Positions 59,010 through 64,000 of a DNA stretch of 64,000 nucleotides are shown piece by piece (position 1 is the first letter of the stretch; each line of letters starts with the position of its first letter). Under the pieces are notes generated by a model that was given only the letters and a program-made list of their open reading frames with translations, searched no databases and was not told the origin of the DNA. The DNA lies in IMG/VR virus record IMGVR_UViG_3300037882_002578, positions 62,001 through 126,000 of that record; one strand, written 5' to 3'. This stretch comes from a virus. The translations under genes and the position numbers were made by a program.

Positions 59010-59794
59010 TATTTTTCGTATGTAGTTACAACACTTGAAATTCTTTTAGCTGTATCTATTAACATATTATGAGTCTCTTTTAATCTTTCTTCTGTCCAAG
59101 AATAAGGTTCATACCAAATTCTTTCCCCTATTGACAAAGATTTTCTCCCACCCCCATTCATACACTCTTTACCACCAAACCTTTCAATGATACAGTATTC
59201 TGCACTTTCCACTTCTAAGCCAACTTGTCGTTTACCTAAAATATAAATTTCTATTTGATGTTTTTTAAGGTCATGTAAATCTTTTTTAGAACTCTCTGAT
59301 TTTGTTTTATAGTCACGAAGTAACTTAATTTTACTACCTACTTCTTTTGTTCTATCATCCACATAACCTAAAACTATAATATCAAGCTCTTCAATATAGT
59401 AACAAATTTCATCTTGAAATACACCTAAAGGTTTAATTGTATCTAATACATCTTTTTCTTTATCTGTAAAATTTACTAAAGCGTCTTCTAATTCTTTTCT
59501 AACTTTTAACTCAAGTTTTTGTAACTCTTTTTTAGGTAAGTTTCTTAGAGTAATGTAAGCCTCTGTTTCTGAGCCAAATTGCCCCCAACCAAAATCTCCG
59601 AAATTAATATTAGATAGTTTATTTAATATCCATTCGTACTCTCCTAATAAACCTGTGTTAAAACCTGATTTATCATTAAAAGACTCACAAGTAGACCAAC
59701 TTATATAGTTTTTACCTATAAACTTTTTATGCTCTTTTCTTGAACCCCCTCTTTTCCAGGTATCTTCACTATATAATCCTACTAAGTTTAACAT
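58991..59794 (-). CDS. PD-(D/E)XK nuclease, RecB/Cas4-like
   Basis: 267 aa. SWSTCESF near the N-terminus, then the core VLGYVDDRTK and IKLLRDYKTKSE (D...D-x-K), and KKHQIEIYILGK (Q-x3-Y), the order found in RecB-family and Cas4-like nucleases. No four-Cys iron-sulfur cluster is evident. Likely a DNA exonuclease for recombination, repair or host DNA breakdown; genes of this kind are usual in crAss-like phages. Overlaps the exonuclease gene upstream by 7 nt. Confidence 0.85.
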   Translation of the reverse strand: MLNLVGLYSEDTWKRGGSRKEHKKFIGKNYISWSTCESFNDKSGFNTGLLGEYEWILNKLSNINFGDFGWGQFGSETEAYITLRNLPKKELQKLELKVRKELEDALVNFTDKEKDVLDTIKPLGVFQDEICYYIEELDIIVLGYVDDRTKEVGSKIKLLRDYKTKSESSKKDLHDLKKHQIEIYILGKRQVGLEVESAEYCIIERFGGKECMNGGGRKSLSIGERIWYEPYSWTEERLKETHNMLIDTAKRISSVVTTYEKYLHNKK

Positions 59795-60738
59795 AAACTA
59801 TCTATAAATTCGTTAATTTCTTGCTCTTTTTGTTTTTTTACTGCAACTTTATCCTTTTTTTGTTGATAATGAGCAATTAAAATCTTTTTTAAATTAGCTT
59901 TGTCTTCTTCTGTTGGGTCTTTTATTAATCCCTTTACTTGATTTTTAATTTCTTCGGTAAAAGCTCCGCTTGTATAAATACGTTGTAATAGTGGTAGTTC
60001 TTCTATAAAAGGTTCAAATTTTGTGTTTTCATTTTTATCAATAAATGTCTCAAATGGTTCTTCAAAACGCATTTTTTTGAATATGTTAATATTTGCAAAT
60101 ACATCTTGTTTTACGTATTTATTTATTTTTTCCAATCCATTTTTCCAATACTCCTCTGAAATTTGACTCCCATCTATCTCTGTTTTAGGTGATGGTAAAT
60201 CAAAATGATAACACATTTCGTCTACCGATGTATTCGCATAATGTGTGCCACGAAATATATCCATTAAGTCTAAACATCTATCTAAGTTCCAGGGCTTTTT
60301 TCCTGACGTAATAAATCGGTCTACAAGATTTGAAGTTACATCAAAATACTTCATTCCATTTACAGCTACTACGGGTAAATCATAACCTAAAATGTTTGCG
60401 CCAGCTACATAATCAAAAGAGTTTGCTATAGTACAAAATTGTCTTAATATGCTTTCTTCATCTCCTTCTAAAGCTTTAATGTGGACTACATTGTCTTTAA
60501 TAAAGCCAACACCCACAGATACAACTTTCATATAGCACATTTTTAATGCTCCATTTCTATTATATTGTTCTAAAACTTCTTCTTGAGGTAATAACTCATC
60601 TGTTTCTCTATTTCTAGTTTTTTTTTGAAACAGTTCAAACTCCTTAGAGTTTACATCTAATTCTTTGTTTTTACGTACAACTTTTAAATCAAAGAACAGT
60701 ACACTTTCTTGATTAACTTTTTTGATTGTTTGATTCAT
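59788..60738 (-). CDS. DnaQ/PolB-exo2-like 3'-5' exonuclease, motif I altered
   Basis: 316 aa. Motif I reads VLFFDLKVV where F-D-x-E is expected, so the second acidic residue is a Lys. Motif II ANILGYDLPVV and motif III KYVKQDVFANINI are intact, and MKVVSVGVGFI fits between. The layout resembles the predicted PolB-like exonuclease family (DNA_pol_B_exo2). The missing Glu may impair metal binding. C-terminus is a basic, coiled-coil-like helix. Its start overlaps the end of the upstream homing endonuclease by 26 nt; an internal Met is far downstream, so this start is kept. Confidence 0.75.
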   Translation of the reverse strand: MNQTIKKVNQESVLFFDLKVVRKNKELDVNSKEFELFQKKTRNRETDELLPQEEVLEQYNRNGALKMCYMKVVSVGVGFIKDNVVHIKALEGDEESILRQFCTIANSFDYVAGANILGYDLPVVAVNGMKYFDVTSNLVDRFITSGKKPWNLDRCLDLMDIFRGTHYANTSVDEMCYHFDLPSPKTEIDGSQISEEYWKNGLEKINKYVKQDVFANINIFKKMRFEEPFETFIDKNENTKFEPFIEELPLLQRIYTSGAFTEEIKNQVKGLIKDPTEEDKANLKKILIAHYQQKKDKVAVKKQKEQEINEFIDSLC

Positions 60739-61288
60739 TCTTATCTAATTTATAATTATAATAATATTCTAAAGGATTTTCTTTAAAACATTCATTTTTG
60801 CCTCTAAACTCCTCGTTTGGATGATACCTTAAACTTTTAAAGTCTTCTAGTATTTTACTTTCTGAAAAAGTGTGTGCATATAGATTTCCTTTTTCAAAAT
60901 AAATAACTTTAATACTGTAATTTTTGGGGAACTCTTTTAGTCTTTTGTTAATGTCCTCATTTGTAACTACACCTACTTTAAAGAAAATTTCATTATTGTT
61001 TTTTATTTCTAAAAAATATAACCACGCATCTATTTGTAACCATTGTTCTTTATGATTCTCTGCGTTACCTTTATTAAAAACTCCGAGTGGGTTACCTTGA
61101 TTACATTTTCTACATTTAATACCTCTTTCGTGGTGGTCTGCTCTAACTCTATAATATCCGTGTATTGGGCATCCCACTTCTATGTAGTCTCTTTTCTTAT
61201 TAAATACAACCCTGTCATACAAATAAAAATTATTATGTACATCAGAACACTTACTTAAATAATCTTTTTGTGAAGTTTTCCCTTTCAT
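60713..61288 (-). CDS. Zinc-ribbon plus T5orf172/MUG113-type putative homing endonuclease
   Basis: 191 aa. One zinc-ribbon segment (VGCPIHGYYRVRADHHERG, then CRKC) and a C-terminal GIY-YIG-related domain (LYFLEIKNNNEIFFKVGVV, ESKILEDFKS, GKNECF). It is a shorter relative of the 320-aa protein at 40304. Its 3' end overlaps the exonuclease start by 26 nt, so it may have arrived by insertion next to, or into, the 5' end of that gene. Confidence 0.75.
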   Translation of the reverse strand: MKGKTSQKDYLSKCSDVHNNFYLYDRVVFNKKRDYIEVGCPIHGYYRVRADHHERGIKCRKCNQGNPLGVFNKGNAENHKEQWLQIDAWLYFLEIKNNNEIFFKVGVVTNEDINKRLKEFPKNYSIKVIYFEKGNLYAHTFSESKILEDFKSLRYHPNEEFRGKNECFKENPLEYYYNYKLDKNESNNQKS

Positions 61289-61340
61289 TTTTATACCTCA
61301 ACTATTAGACTTGATTTAATGTTCTGTAATACTTTCATAT

Positions 61341-61763
61341 TTAATAAGCTAATGTAGTTCTACTTTGTTCTAATTCAGGTAAAAATTCTTTTACTATCTC
61401 TCTACATTTTTGTTCATCTTGAAGCAAGAAGGATGAGGCGACATTACTAACCGAGTGGGTGTAATAAGAATCGTAGAAACTAAACGGTGAGTTATTAAAC
61501 CAATAGTAGTATTTTTTTTGGCTGTCATCATTCATATCAGGCTTCCAACCATTATTCTTATAAGCCACAATCATAATCTCTTTTTGAAGATACTTCAAAT
61601 GTAATGGCAAATTTTTATAATCTTTTTCAAATTGTTCTTCCGTTGTATTATGGTATTTATATACTTTTTGCATAGCATTTTGACTTTCAATTTGCTTTAA
61701 CTGTTCCTTTGTAAGATTAATTTCTACCTCTTTTCCGTTGATATTAATTTTGATTGTTTTCAT
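61341..61763 (-). CDS. DGR variable protein 1 (C-type-lectin-like C-terminus)
   Basis: 140 aa. N-terminal strand-helix MKTIKININGKEVEINLTKEQ is shared with variable protein 2. The C-terminal half has GWKPDMNDDSQKKYYYWF followed by the variable segment FSFYDSYYTHSVSNVASS, as in small Bacteroidetes DGR targets that end in a C-type lectin fold. The variable codons sit at 61428-61485. The gene overlaps the end of the reverse transcriptase gene by 20 nt, so the two are co-expressed. Role: diversified binding protein; ligand unknown. No signal peptide or membrane helix seen. Confidence 0.85.
   Translation of the reverse strand: MKTIKININGKEVEINLTKEQLKQIESQNAMQKVYKYHNTTEEQFEKDYKNLPLHLKYLQKEIMIVAYKNNGWKPDMNDDSQKKYYYWFNNSPFSFYDSYYTHSVSNVASSFLLQDEQKCREIVKEFLPELEQSRTTLAY
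61428..61485 (-). repeat. DGR variable repeat VR1
   Basis: 58 nt aligned to the template repeat at 62795-62852. In the 47-nt core (61434-61480) there are 8 differences, every one at a template adenine (T on the plus strand). Three further differences, at the two ends, are at other bases, where homology fades. Confidence 0.9.
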
Positions 61764-62682
61764 GTATTTTTCTTAAATTTATTGAGTTACAGTGGACTAA
61801 CCAAGAGTTCCATCTTTCTTTGTTTTTACTTCTTTTGTAATTTTGTTTTATGCTTTTCCTTAATAGTGTGTAGTCTTTTCTATGAACAAAGCCAACAAAA
61901 TCAACCCCTCTATCTTCTACAGGAAATATTTGATAAGTGTGCTTTATTTCTAATTTTAATGTTTTTAAATAAGAACTTATTTTACTTAATATTAAATGCA
62001 GTTCTTTTTTATCATTAGATAAAATTACTATATCATCCATGTAACGCCACACATACCTTACTTTTAATTCTTGCTTTATGTAGTGGTCTAAATAACATAA
62101 ATAAAAATTAGCCAAATACTGACTTATAAGTGAACCAAGTGGAAGTCCTATAGGATTAGAATCTATAATATTATCTAATAAATTTAATAAATCTTTATCC
62201 TTGAACTTTTTTCTCAGCATCAACTTTAAAATATCATGGTCTACATTTTTATAAAACTTTTTAATATCTAATTTTAAACAGTTTTTATTATAATTTTCAT
62301 CTTGTAATGCTTTTCTTAAGCTATAAGATGCTTTACAAATACCTCTACCTTTTATACAACTGTAGGTATTTTTGTTAAATACCTTAACTAGTATTTCACC
62401 TATTTGTAATATAATTGCGTGGTGTAATATTCTGTCAGGGTAGTAAGGTAATCTTGAAATAGTTCTATGCTTAGGCTTTAATATTTCAAAGCTACTATAT
62501 TCAGAAGTCTTAAACTGCCTATGATTTAACAACTCATGTAAATTATTTATATTTTCAACTTCGTTTTCTATATGTTTATTAATACCAAATTGACCAATTT
62601 TTCCTTTTCTAGCAATTTTATCAGCTTTTTGCAAATTTTCAACACTTATTATTTTAGTATATAAATTTGATTTACATTTCAT
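61744..62682 (-). CDS. DGR reverse transcriptase
   Basis: 312 aa, a single RT domain. KPKHRTISRLPYYPDRILHH (N-terminal RT motifs), LKLDIKKFYKNVDHD (motif A Asp139), GLPLGSLISQYLANFY (DGR-type motif with SQ), VWRYMDDIVIL (catalytic YMDD, residues 214-217) and VDFVGFVHRKDY. There is no maturase or endonuclease domain, which argues against a group II intron RT. It copies the template-repeat RNA with adenine-specific errors that are then transferred to the variable repeats. It lies between the template and variable gene 1. No Avd-type accessory gene is visible. Confidence 0.93.
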   Translation of the reverse strand: MKCKSNLYTKIISVENLQKADKIARKGKIGQFGINKHIENEVENINNLHELLNHRQFKTSEYSSFEILKPKHRTISRLPYYPDRILHHAIILQIGEILVKVFNKNTYSCIKGRGICKASYSLRKALQDENYNKNCLKLDIKKFYKNVDHDILKLMLRKKFKDKDLLNLLDNIIDSNPIGLPLGSLISQYLANFYLCYLDHYIKQELKVRYVWRYMDDIVILSNDKKELHLILSKISSYLKTLKLEIKHTYQIFPVEDRGVDFVGFVHRKDYTLLRKSIKQNYKRSKNKERWNSWLVHCNSINLRKIHENNQN

Positions 62683-62704
62683 GTATTATTCTCTTGCTTC
62701 AAGA

Positions 62705-62735
62705 AACTCCTTTTCACTTTCATTACTAAGGAGTT
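62705..62735 (-). other. Stem-loop between template repeat and RT gene
   Basis: AACTCCTT (62705-62712) pairs perfectly with AAGGAGTT (62728-62735), and a smaller CACC/GGTG hairpin lies at 62755-62767. These may shape the template RNA or its priming region. Confidence 0.55.
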
Positions 62736-62794
62736 GAGGCTTATTTTTATTTTTCACCTTGTTGGTGAGGTCTCAGTTTAAATTTTATAAACAG

Positions 62795-62852
62795 GAGTGA
62801 TGAGGTGACATTACTATTCGAGTTGTTGTAATTAGAATTGTTGAAACGAAAG
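62795..62852 (-). repeat. DGR template repeat (TR)
   Basis: Non-coding 58-nt copy lying in the 203-nt gap between variable gene 2 and the RT gene. Translated in the variable-gene frame it reads FRFNNSNYNNSNSNVTSS: eight of its 18 codons are AAC/AAT, plus one ACC, the adenine-rich design that diversifies without creating stops. Confidence 0.93.
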
Positions 62853-62885
62853 CAGGGGACACTTCTTAAACTTAAACCTTTGTTA

Positions 62886-63335
62886 TTAATACATTAATCG
62901 TTTACAAATAGCTAAATAATTTTTATTATTACCTGCTGAGTTTGCTAATTTTTCTGTTTTGAAGGAGAGTGACGAGGCGACATCACTATCCGAGCCGTAG
63001 CAATTAGAACAGTCGAAACGAAAGTTATTATTTAAATAATACCAATTTCTCCATTTTTTTTCAGAATTGTTATTCCAATCAAAGATGTGTTTTTCATTTA
63101 AGGCTCTATTTATACAAACTGCTTCCTGATTAGCTAAGATTCTATCAGAAATATCTACTTTTTGCAACTGTCTTAAATTACTCACTTCTAAGTCATCCTC
63201 TCCAAGATAATCTATACAATCTTGTAAAGTACACGTTGAAGCATCTAATTGTTTTTGTTTGTTTATTTGAGCTAGTTGCTCTTTGGTTAAAGTGATTTCT
63301 ACATCTTTACCATTAATTTGAATTGTTGTTTTCAT
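62886..63335 (-). CDS. DGR variable protein 2 (C-type-lectin-like C-terminus)
   Basis: 149 aa. N-terminus MKTTIQINGKDVEITLTKEQ matches variable protein 1. The middle is helical (residues 30-90). The C-terminal part holds WNNNSEKKWRNWYYLNNNF, then the variable stretch FRFDCSNCYGSDSDVASS, then SFKTEKLANSAG, the usual ending of DGR lectin-fold targets in Bacteroidetes. First gene of the cassette, 24 nt below a consensus promoter. The ligand is unknown, and no export signal is visible, so whether it acts inside the cell, on the virion or after lysis is open. Confidence 0.87.
   Translation of the reverse strand: MKTTIQINGKDVEITLTKEQLAQINKQKQLDASTCTLQDCIDYLGEDDLEVSNLRQLQKVDISDRILANQEAVCINRALNEKHIFDWNNNSEKKWRNWYYLNNNFRFDCSNCYGSDSDVASSLSFKTEKLANSAGNNKNYLAICKRLMY
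62967..63024 (-). repeat. DGR variable repeat VR2
   Basis: 58 nt aligned without gaps to the template repeat. There are 11 differences and all 11 are at template adenines (coding strand). Homology stops at both ends of the 58 nt. Confidence 0.93.
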
Positions 63336-63358
63336 ACTATGTTTTTATTTTTTTTTTG

Positions 63359-63390
63359 CAAAGATAATACTTTATTTTTAATTGCACAAG
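63359..63390 (-). promoter_or_regulatory. Bacteroidetes-type promoter of the DGR cassette
   Basis: Minus strand: CTTG (63390-63387), 20 nt, TATCTTTG (63366-63359). It can transcribe variable gene 2, template, RT and variable gene 1; no terminator was seen before the exonuclease and nuclease genes. Confidence 0.85.
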
Positions 63391-63397
63391 AAAAATT

Positions 63398-63550
63398 TTA
63401 ATCTTGTTTATACCAAAACCTAATTGTATTCTCTAAGGTTTCAATGTTAATAATTTGTCTCCCTTCTAATTTTTCGTCTACTTCTGCTCTAACATAATGC
63501 ATTAAATAGTCTCTTCTATCTATATCTAAGTAATTTATTGTTTGTGTCAT
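63398..63550 (-). CDS. Small hypothetical protein (50 aa)
   Basis: Starts MTQTINYLDIDRRDYLMHYV. Charged helical protein ending RFWYKQD. Lies just upstream of the DGR promoter and is not similar to known DGR accessory proteins. Function unknown. Confidence 0.55.
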   Translation of the reverse strand: MTQTINYLDIDRRDYLMHYVRAEVDEKLEGRQIINIETLENTIRFWYKQD

Positions 63551-63566
63551 AATTTTTCATATTTTA

Positions 63567-63578
63567 TTTCGGCGCAAA
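63567..63578. promoter_or_regulatory. TTTCGSCGAAA-type motif
   Basis: TTTCGGCGCAAA in the 44-nt gap before the 50-aa gene. Confidence 0.45.
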
Positions 63579-63594
63579 AAGTTAAAAATAGATT

Positions 63595-63717
63595 TTAATA
63601 ATCTTGAATATACCTATACTGCAACAAACACATTAACTGATATTCTTTACTTCCTTTCTCTACTTGATTCATAATGGAGTTATAATAGTCCATAGCTTTA
63701 GTAAACTTAGTTTCCAT
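63595..63717 (-). CDS. Small hypothetical protein (40 aa)
   Basis: Reads METKFTKAMDYYNSIMNQ... and ends LLQYRYIQDY. Overlaps the upstream gene by 11 nt. Function unknown. Confidence 0.5.
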   Translation of the reverse strand: METKFTKAMDYYNSIMNQVEKGSKEYQLMCLLQYRYIQDY

Positions 63718-63907
63718 AATATTTATCTAAGAAATCATAAAATTTTATCATTTCTTCTTTAGTAAAACTCATTTCTTTTTCACCGAAAGAGATAATAAAA
63801 GTAGATTCTTCATACACATCTATAGACAAAGAGTCTACTTCATTTTCTTTAACTCTAATATAATTTATACTATCGTTAACATTACCATTATTTAACCATT
63901 TTTTCAT
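63707..63907 (-). CDS. Hypothetical protein (66 aa)
   Basis: Starts MKKWLNNGNVNDSINYIRV; ends in an acidic helix (SFTKEEMIKFYDFLDKYYG). 16 nt downstream of a -7 box. Function unknown. Confidence 0.6.
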   Translation of the reverse strand: MKKWLNNGNVNDSINYIRVKENEVDSLSIDVYEESTFIISFGEKEMSFTKEEMIKFYDFLDKYYGN

Positions 63908-63923
63908 ATCTGTTTATTTTTTA

Positions 63924-63955
63924 CAAATGTATTACTTTTTCGGCGAAATAAAAAA
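63924..63955 (-). promoter_or_regulatory. Promoter with GGCG motif in spacer
   Basis: Minus strand TACATTTG (63931-63924); the -33 region reads TTTT. The exact palindrome TTTCGCCGAAA (63948-63938) lies in the spacer, as at 47.95 kb. Confidence 0.65.
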
Positions 63956-64000
63956 TAAAACAGTAATTATTTTTCTAAAAAAGATTCCATTAATATCTTA

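Noticed and set aside
61744-62682. Group II intron or retron reverse transcriptase
   Set aside because: No maturase or endonuclease domain, no intron boundaries and no msr-msd-like repeat; adenine-specific template/variable repeats identify a DGR.
1-64000. CRISPR arrays, integrase, attachment sites or insertion sequences
   Set aside because: No regularly spaced repeats, no integrase or transposase motifs and no flanking direct repeats were seen. The window looks like a lytic phage.
1-64000. Stop-codon recoding as in some crAss-like phages
   Set aside because: TAA, TAG and TGA all end genes, and numerous ATGA overlaps use TGA as a stop.

Overview
The window is AT-rich, densely packed phage DNA. 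It is most likely part of a lytic tailed dsDNA phage of a Bacteroidetes (probably Flavobacteriia) host. Four things point there: 13 or more promoters of the Bacteroidetes housekeeping type (TTTG or TTG, exactly 20 nt, then TANNTTTG); almost no Shine-Dalgarno sequences; several families common in Bacteroidetes phages (DUF4494, BT4734-like primase domain, small family-B DNA polymerase, very large internal virion proteins); and a two-armed layout with opposed coding strands like that of crAss-like phages. Membership of that group is inference: terminase, portal, major capsid protein and RNA polymerase are not seen here. TAA, TAG and TGA all act as stops, and many ATGA overlaps show there is no stop-codon recoding.

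Layout. (1) 1-24,782, plus strand: virion module. Very large virion or ejected proteins (751+, 946, 1600, 477, 607 and 1850 aa), a beta-rich fibre-like protein (780+ aa), two further tail or baseplate-like proteins, and a DNA methyltransferase with its own promoter. (2) 24,927-29,373, plus strand: a GIY-YIG homing endonuclease with five DNA-binding repeats, a terminator, then a promoter and a run of small accessory genes including a SLOG/DUF2493 protein. (3) About 29,374-29,418: a bidirectional terminator where the two arms converge. (4) 29,392-63,907, minus strand: early and replication arm, about 80 mostly small, overlapping genes in about a dozen operons, each preceded by a terminator and/or a promoter. 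It carries metallophosphoesterase, primase, DUF262 protein, family-B polymerase, DnaB-like ATPase, MazG-like pyrophosphohydrolase, thymidylate synthase, ribonucleotide reductase, two nucleotidyltransferase-like proteins, a PD-(D/E)XK nuclease and a DnaQ-like exonuclease.

The clearest unusual system is a complete diversity-generating retroelement (DGR) at 61,341-63,390. It has a reverse transcriptase (YMDD, GLPLGSLISQ), a 58-nt template repeat, and two variable proteins whose C-terminal repeats differ from the template almost only at template adenines (11 of 11 changes in one, 8 of 8 across the 47-nt core of the other). The cassette has its own host-type promoter and sits in the early arm, not beside tail-fibre genes.

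Other points: at least six homing-endonuclease genes crowd the replication genes, one embedded in frame inside thymidylate synthase and one frameshifted at an A7 run. A 730-nt structured non-coding region contains a 123-nt segment that folds by hand into two tRNA elbows sharing one central helix. A palindromic TTTCGSCGAAA motif recurs across the early arm. A short leader or ncRNA with its own terminator precedes nrdB. All structures and family calls were made by eye; no search or folding program was run.
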